Source: an uncultured Clostridia bacterium
GTDB taxonomy: Bacteria > Bacillota > Clostridia > TANB77 > CAG-508
Length of the DNA: 38,844 bases
Reading direction: 5' to 3'
NCBI GenBank assembly: GCA_947624655.1
Contig: CANQLH010000020.1
Coordinates: 1 to 38,844, forward strand
Each line of letters opens with the position of its first letter. Position 1 is the stretch's first letter. Below the pieces are notes generated by a model that was not told the origin of the DNA, did not search any database, and saw nothing but the letters and a program-made list of their open reading frames with translations. The position numbers and the translations under genes are program-made. Below, piece by piece: positions 8,557 to 17,399 of the stretch.

Positions 8557-8817
8557 AGTACTTACAGCAGCAAGATGTTTGATAACATTTTGTTATTTTA
8601 TCAAATAGGAAATTTCTCCGAAATTCCTATTAGATAAAATAAGCTGAACGCAGCCTTTGAGCTTTCATCCCTTTGGGAGAAAACTCAAATCGGCACGAAC
8701 AAATGACACCGAGGCACTTTGTTCTATGTAAAACATTTAAATTTTTTGCATAAAATATTGATAGAAATGCAAAATAATGATAAAATTATGATAACATTTT
8801 TTGAGGAGGAATATTAA
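8482..8817. other. intergenic stretch with palindromes between helicase A and the toxin-antitoxin pair
   Basis: No intact gene. It holds the tail-gene remnant, the second copy of the 45-bp palindrome (8595-8640), and a more GC-rich segment at about 8641-8730 with two hairpins: TTTGAG/CTCAAA, and GAACAAA/TTTGTTC around a GACACCGAGG core. An AT-rich promoter-like region precedes the antitoxin. Confidence 0.6.
8595..8640. repeat. 45-bp palindromic repeat, copy 2
   Basis: Arms TTTTATC(A/T)AATAGGAA with centre ATTTCTCCG match the palindrome at 1811-1855. The pairing extends outward through TTATTTTATC. Confidence 0.65.
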
Positions 8818-9108
8818 ATGATTAATATTAGACCAGTATCAGATTTAAGAAATAAATATCCAGAGATAGAGGAACTAGTTTTAAAAGAAGATGAAGCAGT
8901 TTATCTAACCAAAAATGGATATGGCTCAATGGTAGTAATGAGTTTAGAAAAATACTCTAAATTAATGAGCAATTCAGAATATAATGAATATATTGAAAAT
9001 GCATTGGATGAAGCAGATAAAGAAGCAGAAAACCCTAATACTAAATATTTTACTCATGAAGAAGTATTTGGCAACATAAGGAGGAAATTGAATGGAGAAA
9101 AAATATAA
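8818..9108 (+). CDS. Phd/YefM-family antitoxin
   Basis: A 96-residue protein with the typical N-terminal Phd/YefM fold: IRPVSDLRNKYPEI, then VYLTKNGYGSMVVMSLEKY, followed by an acidic disordered C-terminus that would wrap the toxin. GGAGGAATATTAA precedes the ATG. The last 17 bp overlap the RelE gene, so the two are co-translated. Such antitoxins normally repress their own promoter as a complex with the toxin. The pair lies between the two duplicated helicase genes. Confidence 0.92.
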   Translation: MINIRPVSDLRNKYPEIEELVLKEDEAVYLTKNGYGSMVVMSLEKYSKLMSNSEYNEYIENALDEADKEAENPNTKYFTHEEVFGNIRRKLNGEKI

Positions 9109-9403
9109 AATAAAATATCTTCCTTTGTTCTATAAAGATTTAGATCATATTACTGATTATATTAAATACCAATTGAGAAATGAAATAGCTGCAAATAACT
9201 TCGTTAATAAACTTGAAGCAGAAATAAGACAAAGAGCATTTAGTCCTAATTCATATGAAGAATATATATCTATTAGAAGTAGAAAAAATACATATTTTAG
9301 AATATATGTGGATAATTATACTGTTTTTTATACAGTAAAAGACAATACTATGGAAGTTAGAAGAATTTTATATTCAAGAAGAAATTTTGATAAATTAATC
9401 TAA
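9092..9403 (+). CDS. RelE/ParE-family toxin
   Basis: A 103-residue protein of the RelE/ParE superfamily. LPLFYKDLDHITDYIKYQL forms the N-terminal helices, and SRKNTYFRIYVDNYTVFYTV followed by MEVRRILYSRRN forms the beta sheet, with the family's C-terminal Arg and Tyr residues. RelE members cleave ribosome-bound mRNA and ParE members poison gyrase; the sequence alone does not settle which. The RRILYSRRN ending resembles the Txe/YoeB/RelE side more. Its start lies inside the antitoxin gene. Confidence 0.9.
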   Translation: MEKKYKIKYLPLFYKDLDHITDYIKYQLRNEIAANNFVNKLEAEIRQRAFSPNSYEEYISIRSRKNTYFRIYVDNYTVFYTVKDNTMEVRRILYSRRNFDKLI

Positions 9404-9564
9404 AAATAAGAATAAGTTTAAAAATTAAAACTTTAAATTGTATTATTGAATAAAAATTTTTTTTATGTTATAAATATAATTGTATTATTTTAAATAACAG
9501 ATTAAGTTAGTTAGAAAAATATAATTGTTAATAAGATTACTAAAGAATAGAAATGAGGTAAACT
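9404..9564. promoter_or_regulatory. AT-rich promoter region of helicase copy B
   Basis: No ORF. A TATAAATATAAT box occurs near 9469. The last about 25 bp (from 9540) are identical to the leader of copy A, including GAGGT before the ATG, and mark the left boundary of the duplicated unit. Confidence 0.45.
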
Positions 9565-12318
9565 ATGATAATACAAGGAAAACCAGAATTAGGATTACAA
9601 AAGCACCAGCAAGATGCTTATCAATCAGTTCAAGAAGCGTATGAAACTAAAAATAAAGCATCAGTTGTAATACCTACTGGATGTGGAAAATCATTTATTG
9701 CATTACAACTTATGGCAGACAACAAAGACAAAAGAATTTTATTTATGGCACCAAGTAATGCGATAAAGAATCAAATGTATAATTATATTGCTAAATATAT
9801 TGTTGGAGAAGAACCATCGAAAGAAAGACCAGCAAAGATGATAGCAGATGAATATTTTCCAAATTTAAAAATAATGTTATATCCATCTTTGTTAAGGGTA
9901 ACAGATGAACAAATGGATAACTTAGATGCAGATATTATAATTATGGATGAATTACATAGAACAGGCGCAGATAAATGGGGAGAAAGAATTAATACATTAT
10001 TAGACAAAAATCCAAATGCAAAAATATTAGGACTAACAGCAACTCCAGATAGAATGGATGATAAAAATGTTATAGATAGCTTGTTTGAAGGAAGCATAGA
10101 TTATGAATTAACATTAGTAGAAGCATTAAGAAGGAGAATAGTAGAAGCACCAACATATGTAAAATGTGATTATGCATTAGGTGAATATTTAGATGGTATA
10201 AGGACTGCAATAGCGAATTGCAGTGATGAACAAACTAAAAAAGAGCTACAAGATAAATACGATAAAATGAGAAGGATAGTAGAGCAAGCAGATGGCATAC
10301 CAGAACTGTTTGCAAAAAATATAAAGAAGAAAGATGGAAAATACATAATATTTTGCAGAGATAAAGAACATATGGATGAATTAATGAGCAAAGCAAAAGA
10401 ATGGTTTGGAGCTATTGATTCAGAGCCTGAAATATATTCAGTTTTTTCAGGAGAAGGTTATTCAGTGAAAAGTAATAAAGACACAATTGAGGCTTTTGAA
10501 GATTCAAAATCAGACCATACAAAACTACTATTTTCTATTGAAATGTTAAATGAAGGATTGCATGTAGAGGATATTTCAGGGGTAATTATGACAAGACCAA
10601 CAGACTCAAGGATTATTTATTTACAGCAATTAGGTAGAGCATTATCTTCCGATACTTCAAGAGAAAAAACAATAGTGTTTGATTTAGTAAATAACTATTT
10701 AAAAAACAATTTAGATGCTGAAATTAATAAAAACGTAAACACTGAAGCAAGAAATATTGAAGATGGTCATACTAATAGTGGCGATAGAGATGTTAGTACT
10801 TGGATAGAAGATATAGATATTTTTAGAATACAAGGAGAGACAAAAGATTTTTTAGAATTATTAAATGAAGTACAAGGAATAATAGATAGAAGCGGTTATT
10901 TAACTAATGCAAGAGCAATAAAAGCGTGGATAGAAAAATCAGGAGGAACTAAGCCACCATCTCAGAAAGCTAAAAATAAAGAAGAAAAAAGATTAGGAAG
11001 TTTTTTATGTAGCATTAGACAGAAATTAATAAAACCATATATGAGACTAGAAACAGAAGAAGAAAGAGAAAAATATAGAAAAGACCATCCAGAAATAGAT
11101 GAAATTCTAGAAATTATAAATGAAATAGATGAAAATAATATTTCGCCATATTTACAAAATGCAAGAAAAATAAAAGAGTGGATAGAAAAGTCAGGAGGAA
11201 TCAAGCCACCGTCTCCGACGGCTAAAGATGAAGAAGAAAAAAGATTAGGAATAGCTTTATCTACTATTAGACATGTATTAATAAAACCATATATGAGTCT
11301 AGAAACAGAAGAAGAAAGAGAAAAATATAGAGAAGAACATCGAGAAATAGAAGAGATTTTAGAAATTATAAATGAAATAGATGAAAAAAATATACCAATA
11401 TATTTACAATATGCAAGAGAGATAAAAGAGTGGATAGAACAATCAGAAGGAACTAAGCCACCTTCTATGAAAGCTAAAGATAAAGAAGAAAGCAGGTTAG
11501 GAAGAAATTTAGTTAATATTAGATATAGATTAATAAAACCATATATGAATCTAGAAACAGAAGAAGAAAGGGAGCAATTTAGAAAAGACCATCCAGAAAT
11601 AGGTGAAGTTATAGAAATTATAAATGAAATAGATGAAAAAAATATTCCGCCACATCTAGTTAATGCAAGAAAAATAAAAGAGTGGATAGAACAATCAGGA
11701 GAAACTAAGCCACCGTCTCAGACAGCTAAAGATGAAGAAGAAAAAAGATTAGGAAGTGCTTTATCTACTATTAGACAGGCATTAATAAACCCATATATGA
11801 GACTAGAAACAGAAGAAGAAAGGGAGCAATTTAGAAAAGACCATCCAGAAATAGGTGAAGTTATAGAAATTATAAATGAAATAGATGAAAAAAATATTCC
11901 AACACATCTAGTTAATGCAAGAAAAATAAAAGAGTGGATAGAACAATCAGGAGGAACCAAGCCACCTTCTCAGACAGCTAAAGATGAAGAGGAAAAAAGA
12001 TTAGGAAGGTTTTTAGGTAATATTAGACAGAGATTAATAAAACCATATATGAGACTAGAAACAGAAGAAGAAAGAGAAAAATATAGAAAAGTTCATCCAG
12101 AAACAGATGAAGTTCTTGATATAATAAGTGAGTTAGATATGCAATGTGGAACAAAAAAGGGACAAGAACTAGCAATATTAATAAGACAAGACTTAGAAAA
12201 AAGAAAAGCATTAGAAGAAGCCAAAAAATTAGAACAAGCTTATGAACAGCAATTATCAATTAAAAAAGAAGAAAGACCTAAAGAAACTCAAAAGCAAGGA
12301 GTAGATTACGATGAATAA
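9565..12318 (+). CDS. SF2 DEAD/DEAH-type helicase with five C-terminal repeats (copy B)
   Basis: A 917-residue paralogue of the helicase at 5734. The ATPase core (Walker A IPTGCGKS, DELH box, LTATP, LQQLGRALSS) is nearly identical to copy A at DNA level up to about residue 290. Repeat units begin at residues 445, 529, 613, 697 and 781. They keep the scaffold KPPS..AK..EE..RLG..L..IR..LIKPYM but differ from copy A and from one another mainly at the dotted positions. Spacer helices use WIE(K/Q)SG where copy A uses WIDASG. The shared tail is residues 856-917 and contains a Ser-to-Cys change (MQCG). The stop overlaps the next gene by 8 bp, implying coupled translation. Confidence 0.88.
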   Translation: MIIQGKPELGLQKHQQDAYQSVQEAYETKNKASVVIPTGCGKSFIALQLMADNKDKRILFMAPSNAIKNQMYNYIAKYIVGEEPSKERPAKMIADEYFPNLKIMLYPSLLRVTDEQMDNLDADIIIMDELHRTGADKWGERINTLLDKNPNAKILGLTATPDRMDDKNVIDSLFEGSIDYELTLVEALRRRIVEAPTYVKCDYALGEYLDGIRTAIANCSDEQTKKELQDKYDKMRRIVEQADGIPELFAKNIKKKDGKYIIFCRDKEHMDELMSKAKEWFGAIDSEPEIYSVFSGEGYSVKSNKDTIEAFEDSKSDHTKLLFSIEMLNEGLHVEDISGVIMTRPTDSRIIYLQQLGRALSSDTSREKTIVFDLVNNYLKNNLDAEINKNVNTEARNIEDGHTNSGDRDVSTWIEDIDIFRIQGETKDFLELLNEVQGIIDRSGYLTNARAIKAWIEKSGGTKPPSQKAKNKEEKRLGSFLCSIRQKLIKPYMRLETEEEREKYRKDHPEIDEILEIINEIDENNISPYLQNARKIKEWIEKSGGIKPPSPTAKDEEEKRLGIALSTIRHVLIKPYMSLETEEEREKYREEHREIEEILEIINEIDEKNIPIYLQYAREIKEWIEQSEGTKPPSMKAKDKEESRLGRNLVNIRYRLIKPYMNLETEEEREQFRKDHPEIGEVIEIINEIDEKNIPPHLVNARKIKEWIEQSGETKPPSQTAKDEEEKRLGSALSTIRQALINPYMRLETEEEREQFRKDHPEIGEVIEIINEIDEKNIPTHLVNARKIKEWIEQSGGTKPPSQTAKDEEEKRLGRFLGNIRQRLIKPYMRLETEEEREKYRKVHPETDEVLDIISELDMQCGTKKGQELAILIRQDLEKRKALEEAKKLEQAYEQQLSIKKEERPKETQKQGVDYDE

Positions 12319-12670
12319 TAAATTAATTACAACAAATGGTGTATGGTATAAAATAAAAAATTTTTTCAGAAATATATTTTTTAAAGAAAAATCGTATAAC
12401 AAAAATGAGACTAAAATTATTAATAATGAGCAAATAAACAGCAATTTTGTACGCGAAAATAATTTAAAAGAAAGATTTGAAATAGAAAATAGAAAACAAA
12501 ATTTAGCAAATAAATTACTATATGGAGAAATAGGTACAAGTGAATTAAATGAAAATGAAGTAGACGAAATGATAGAGTATTTTACAAAAGATATTCAAAA
12601 TATTGATAATGAGTTGTTAAGAATAAAACAACATATTCTTGCTATGAGACAAGAACTAGAACAATTATAA
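12311..12670 (+). CDS. small charged helical protein, unknown; intact copy of the tail gene
   Basis: A 119-residue protein. An N-terminal amphipathic, basic stretch (WYKIKNFFRNIFFKEKS) could associate with membranes, followed by an Asn/Glu-rich region and two likely coiled-coil helices (about 55-119, ending NELLRIKQHILAMRQELEQL). It starts inside the stop region of helicase B, so it is probably made by translational coupling. Two degraded copies of its 5' end follow the 556-aa gene and helicase A. The repeated pairing with the common C-terminal tail suggests that it was once part of each unit. No function can be assigned. Confidence 0.6.
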   Translation: MNNKLITTNGVWYKIKNFFRNIFFKEKSYNKNETKIINNEQINSNFVRENNLKERFEIENRKQNLANKLLYGEIGTSELNENEVDEMIEYFTKDIQNIDNELLRIKQHILAMRQELEQL

Positions 12671-12709
12671 AAATTATATAAGTCTTTATTGACATTGTTT
12701 TAAATATAT

Positions 12710-12745
12710 GATAATCTAGTATAGAAAACTAGATTATCATTTTTT
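12710..12745 (+). terminator. rho-independent terminator (or 5' leader hairpin)
   Basis: A perfect 11-bp stem GATAATCTAGT/ACTAGATTATC followed by ATTTTTT. It ends the helicase B operon. TTGACA at 12689-12694 with TAATCT 17 bp later lies just upstream, so a transcript starting there would carry this hairpin in the leader of the hemolysin III gene and might be attenuated. Confidence 0.85.
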
Positions 12746-12756
12746 CGGAGGTACGA

Positions 12757-13433
12757 ATGAGTAGAATAAAATTAAAAGACAGAGTATTACCGACATATAC
12801 AAAGGGAGAAGAGATATTTAATATGACATCACATATTGTACGGTGGAGTACTTGGAATTGTAGCAACAGTATTATGTGTTGTTATGGCATCAATTCATAA
12901 GAATGTATATGGGATAATTAGTGGTGCAATATTTGGTGCAACAATGATAATTTTGTACACAATGTCTAGTATATATCACGGCTTAAAACCAAATTCAACA
13001 GGTAAGAAAGTATTTCAAGTATTAGATCATTGCTCGATATTTTTACTTATTGCAGGTTCGTATACTCCTTTTACTTTGTGTACATTAAGAGAATATGATA
13101 CAGCAACTGGATGGGTTATATTTGGAATTATTTGGGCTATGGCAATATTAGGGATAGCATTAAATTCGATAGATTTGAAACAATATAAAAAATTCTCAAT
13201 GATATGTTATTTAGGTATGGGATGGTGCATAATTGCGAAAGCATCATTACTTCCAAAACTTCTTGGCATTAATGGAGTTATATTACTTGTTGCAGGAGGA
13301 ATTATATATACATTAGGAGCTGTACTTTATGCAGTTCGGCAAAAAGCACAAATATATACACTCGATGTTCCACTTGTGTATATGTCTAGCAAGCTTTTTA
13401 CATTTTATGTGTATACTTTTATATGTAATGTAA
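12757..13433 (+). CDS. hemolysin III / PAQR-family membrane protein, with two CGGN +1 sites
   Basis: A seven-helix membrane protein of 224 residues when read through two +1 shifts, the normal family size. Residues 1-28 are in the first frame. The extra C is at 12841 (GTA-CGGT), restoring HIV-GGVLGIVA. The second is at 13337 (GTT-CGGC), restoring AV-GKKHKYIHSMFHL. Family metal-site residues are present: His in SSIYHGL, Asp/His in VLDHC, and HSMFH, which appears only after the second shift. Without shifting the protein would lose the start region or its last helix. RBS is CGGAGG. PAQR/hemolysin III proteins are inner-membrane proteins whose bacterial role is not well defined. Confidence 0.9.
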
Positions 13434-13455
13434 ATTAATTTGAACAAACGGTCAA

Positions 13456-13497
13456 AAATATGCAAATGTTTGAAAAAAACTTGCATATTTTTTATTT
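13456..13497 (+). terminator. rho-independent terminator
   Basis: AAATATGCAA (13456-13465) pairs with TTGCATATTT (13481-13490) and is followed by TTTATTT, just after the hemolysin III gene. Confidence 0.8.
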
Positions 13498-13540
13498 AGA
13501 TAATATAATGAGGAAAAGCTAAAAATAGAAAAGGTGGATG

Positions 13541-15263
13541 ATGAAAATGCACGAACAAAGACATAAAATTGTAGAAATAAAAGATTTAAAAGATATGCTA
13601 AAAAAGTCTGGAGAATTATATGGAGATAGACCAGCATATAAATTTAAAACAGATGTACAAGACAAATTCGACATAATAACTCATAAAGAATATAGAGAAA
13701 TGGTTGATGCATTGGGCACAGCATTTATAAAACTTGGATTAAAAGGCAAAAGAATTGCTGTAATATCAGAGAATAGATATGAATGGGGACTTTCATATCT
13801 TGCAATAGTTTGCGGAACGGGACTTGTTGTGCCACTTGATAAATCTTTACCTGAAAATGAAATAAAAAGTTTACTTGAACGTTCAGAGGCAGAGGCAATA
13901 TGCTATTCAAAAAAATATGATGAAATAATGAAAAGGCTAAAAGCAGAAGGTGTTGGAAAATTAAAGCATTTAATTTCGATGGATTTACCAAAACACGAAG
14001 ATGGTGTGTATTCTTTAAAAGAATTGTTAGAGAAGGGAAGAAAGCTAGTTGCAGAAGGAGATAGAAGCTTCATAGATGCAAAAATAAATGCTGAGGAAAT
14101 GGATATGATGTTATTTACATCAGGAACTACATCAGCTTCAAAAGCTGTTGAATTATCACATAAGATAATTTGCGCAAACCTTATGGATATAGCATCTGTA
14201 CTAGATATAAATGAAAATGATACAATGCTTTCGTTTTTGCCAATGCATCACGCCTTTGAATGTACAGTTGGATTTTTATATCCTTTATATAAAGGAACAG
14301 CAGTTGCATTTTGTGAAGGTATAAAGCACATAGCTGATAATTTAAAAGAATATAGAATATCAGTTATGGTATCTGTTCCAATATTATTTGAAAATATGTA
14401 TAGGAAATTGCTAAAAGGTATAGAGAAAAAAGGCAAATTAGATACAGTAAAAAAAGGTATAAAAATAAGCAATATGTTGTCAAAAGTGCATATTGATTTA
14501 AGAAAGAAATTATTTAAAGAAATACATGAAATTCTAGGTGGTAAAGTAAGACTATTTGTTAGTGGAGCTGCAGCATTAGACCCAGAGGTAGAAAAAGGAT
14601 ATAATGAACTTGGTATTAGACTAATACAAGGCTATGGTTTAACAGAAACAGCACCAGTCGTTGCAGCAAATACAGATTTTAAATATAGACTTCGGTTCAG
14701 TTGGTCCATTATTCCCAAGCCTAGAGGGAAGAATTGTAAATCCTAATGAAGAGGGAATTGGAGAACTTGAGGTAAAAGGACCTAGTGTAATGCTTGGATA
14801 TTATCAAAATGAGGAGGCAACAAAAGAGGCATTTGATGATGGTTGGTTTAGGACAGGAGATTTAGGATATATAGACAAAGATGGTTTCTTATTTATATGT
14901 GGAAGAGAAAAAAGCGTTATAGTTCTAAAGAATGGAAAGAACATATTCCCAGAGGAACTTGAAAGCCTAGTAAATAGAATAGAAGGCGTTTCTGAATGTA
15001 TGGTATATGGTAAGCCAGAAAAAGATGGAGATTCCAAAATTTGTGTTAAAGTTGTCTATGACCCAGAAGTAATGGAAGAAATGTATAAGACAACTAACGA
15101 AGCTGAAATATATGAAATTATAAGTAAAAAGGTAAAAGAAGTTAATAAAAAAATGCCACCATATAAATATATTAGAGAAGTAACTATTACAACAGAAGAA
15201 TTAATCAAGACGACAACTGCTAAAATAAAGAGACATGAGGAAATTGCAAAAATATTAGCTTAA
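13541..15263 (+). CDS. AMP-forming long-chain acyl-CoA synthetase-like enzyme, with one CGGN +1 site
   Basis: An ANL-superfamily adenylating enzyme of about 573 residues across two frames. The phosphate loop is LFTSGTTSASKAVELS, a slightly unusual form of TSGTTGxPK. Later motifs are GYGLTETAPV, GWFRTGDLGYID, GREKSVIVLKNGKNIFP, and the C-terminal lysine region TTTAKIKRH. The frame break is at C14693 (CTT-CGGT). Skipping it gives YRL-GSVGPLFPS, the conserved GSVG motif of the family. The enzyme would activate a fatty acid with ATP and load it on CoA; chain length cannot be read from sequence. ATG codons at 13538, 13541 and 13547 all follow AGGTGG closely. Confidence 0.9.
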
Positions 15264-15589
15264 AATCTTATTAATAACTAATTATAAAAAACAATAAAAT
15301 TTATTTGAAAAAGTTGCGTAAGCGACCAACCGAAGCGTTAGCGCAAAAGCGAATGGAGCAATTTACATTTTAATTTTAATTTGTAAATTGCGACACCAAA
15401 ACTTTTGAAAAATAAATTTTATTGTTTTTCTATAACTATATAAAACAAATGATTGACACATAGTGGGTAAATAATATAAAATTATTATGTTATAAAATAA
15501 TTTTATGACCTAAGCTATGTGTCATATTGTTTTATAATAATTATAAATTATATTGACATGCAAAATAGTGTAATAAAGAGGAGAGGAAA
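15264..15589. other. intergenic region with two palindromic elements
   Basis: No gene. It holds the MITE-like hairpin element at 15286-15430 and a second inverted repeat at 15453-15525, in which GACACATAG pairs with CTATGTGTC and an inner AAAATTATT arm adds further pairing. AT-rich promoter-like sequence precedes rlmB. Confidence 0.6.
15286..15430. repeat. MITE-like hairpin element, copy 1
   Basis: Terminal inverted repeats of about 29 bp (AAACAATAAAATTTATTTG...) bound a GC-richer core with GCGTAAGCGACCAACCG, AATGGAGCAATT and AATTGCGACACC. The reverse complement of this core occurs in the element at 32340-32489, but the terminal arms differ. No ORF inside. Confidence 0.65.
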
Positions 15590-16340
15590 ATGGAAGAAAA
15601 AAGTCAAGTTGAAGGAAGAAATGCAGTTTTAGAATTGCTTGAAAGTGATAAGGATATAAATAAAATATTTGTACAAAGTGGAGAAAAACATGGCTCAATA
15701 ATGAAAATATTAAGTAAAGCTAAGGCTAAGGGAATAGTTGTTGTTGAAGTTCAAAGAAGGAAGTTAGATGAAATGAGTACATCTAATAATCATCAAGGAG
15801 TTATTGCTGTTGTTCCACCATTTGAATATGTAGAAGTTGAAGATATATTAGAAGAAGCAAGAGCGAAAAAAGAGGATGCTTTTATATTAATTCTTGATGG
15901 TATAGAAGATTCGCATAATCTTGGCTCAATAATAAGGACAGCAGAGACTGCTGGAGTTCATGGAGTAATAATTCCAAAAAGAAGAGCTGCATCAGTTAAT
16001 GCAATTACATATAAAACGTCAGCTGGAGCAGTAGAATATATGAAAATTGCAAGGGTAAATAATATAAATGATACAATTAAGTATTTGAAAGACAATGGAG
16101 TATGGATATGTGGTGCAGATATGGATACAGATACTTTATATTATAACCAAGATTATAGTATGCCTGTTGCAATAGTTATTGGAAATGAAGGAAAACGGAA
16201 TGAGTAGACTAACTAAAGAAAACTGTGATTTTGTTGTTAAAATTCCAATGAGCGGTAAGATAAGTTCACTAAATGCCTCTGTATCAGCAGGGATAATTAT
16301 GTATGAAGTAGTAAGAAAAAGAAATATGTTGCAAAAATAA
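15590..16340 (+). CDS. rlmB: 23S rRNA (guanosine-2251-2'-O)-methyltransferase, with one CGGN +1 site
   Basis: A SpoU/TrmH-type SPOUT methyltransferase of 249 residues over two frames, the normal size of RlmB. The N-terminal substrate-binding domain starts [16 protein letters not shown] motif 1 is [18 protein letters not shown]. The break is at C16196 (AAA-CGGA). Skipping it joins VIGNEGK to [11 protein letters not shown], rebuilding motif 2, and the second frame then supplies motif 3, [17 protein letters not shown]. That last motif forms part of the AdoMet knot, so frame 0 alone would be inactive. RBS is GAGGAGAGG. It modifies the peptidyl-transferase P-loop of 23S rRNA. Confidence 0.95.
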
Positions 16341-16379
16341 AGATAAAAATATATAATTACAGAAAATGGAGGTTAAACC

Positions 16380-17385
16380 TTGGAAGAAAATAGTGTAATT
16401 AGACCAGAAATTGAGGGAGTAGAAGAAGAAAAAATTGAAAAGACATTAAGACCTAAGACATTAGAAGAATATATAGGACAGACAAAGGTTAAGGAAAATA
16501 TGAAGGTATATATTGAGGCTGCCAAGAAAAGAGGCGAGCCTCTTGACCATGTACTTTTATATGGTCCACCAGGACTTGGCAAAACGACACTTTCAAATAT
16601 TATATCAAATGAGATGAATTCAAATATAAAAATAACATCAGGCCCTGCAATAGAAAAGCCGGGAGATTTAGCTGCACTTCTTACTAATCTTTCTGAATTT
16701 GATGTCCTTTTTATAGATGAAATACATAGATTAAATAAAAGTGTTGAAGAGATACTCTATCCTGCACTTGAAGATTATACTTTAGATATAATAATTGGAA
16801 AAGGACCAAGTGCAAGGTCAATAAGACTTGATTTACCTAAATTCACTCTTATTGGTGCAACAACAAAAGCAGGTTCTCTTACGACACCTTTAAGAGATAG
16901 ATTTGGAATCGTTGCAAGACTTGAATTGTATAATACAGAAGAATTAACAACTATTGTAAAAAGGTCTGCTAAAATACTTGAAATGAGTATTGATGAAAAT
17001 GCAGCAGAAGAAATTGCAAGAAGAGCAAGAGGAACTCCAAGAATTGCAAATAGAATATTAAAAAGAGTAAGAGACTATGCATTAGTTTTAGGAGATGGAA
17101 ATATTACTCTTAAAATTGCAAAATTAGCTTTAGGCAAGCTTGAAATAGATGAACTTGGCCTTGATGAGATAGATAGAAAGATGCTACAAACTATGATAGA
17201 AAAATATAAGGGTGGACCTGTACGGAATAGAAACAATATCTGCAACTATTGGAGAAGAAGCTGATACAATAGAAGATGTATATGAACCATATCTAATACA
17301 AATTGGCTTCATATCTCGTACTCTTAGAGGTAGAATTGTACTTCCTGATGCGTATGCACATATGGGATATAAATATGAAAAGTAA
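16380..17385 (+). CDS. ruvB: Holliday junction branch migration ATPase RuvB, with one CGGN +1 site
   Basis: A AAA+ ATPase of 334 residues over two frames, the standard RuvB length. It begins with a TTG codon after GGAGG. Walker A is [10 protein letters not shown], Walker B is FIDEIHR, sensor 1 lies near [11 protein letters not shown], and the arginine finger region is [11 protein letters not shown]. The break is at C17223 (GTA-CGGA), after YKGGPV. Skipping it gives [12 protein letters not shown], followed by [18 protein letters not shown], the conserved winged-helix DNA-binding domain. Without the shift this domain would be lost. RuvB drives branch migration with RuvA. Confidence 0.96.
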
Positions 17386-17399
17386 AATAAGGAGTTAAG

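Noticed and set aside
5952-12259. Minus-strand ORFs of 70-138 residues inside the helicases
   Set aside because: They are antisense shadows, repeated identically in both paralogues and rich in Ser/Leu/Ile, with no ribosome binding sites.
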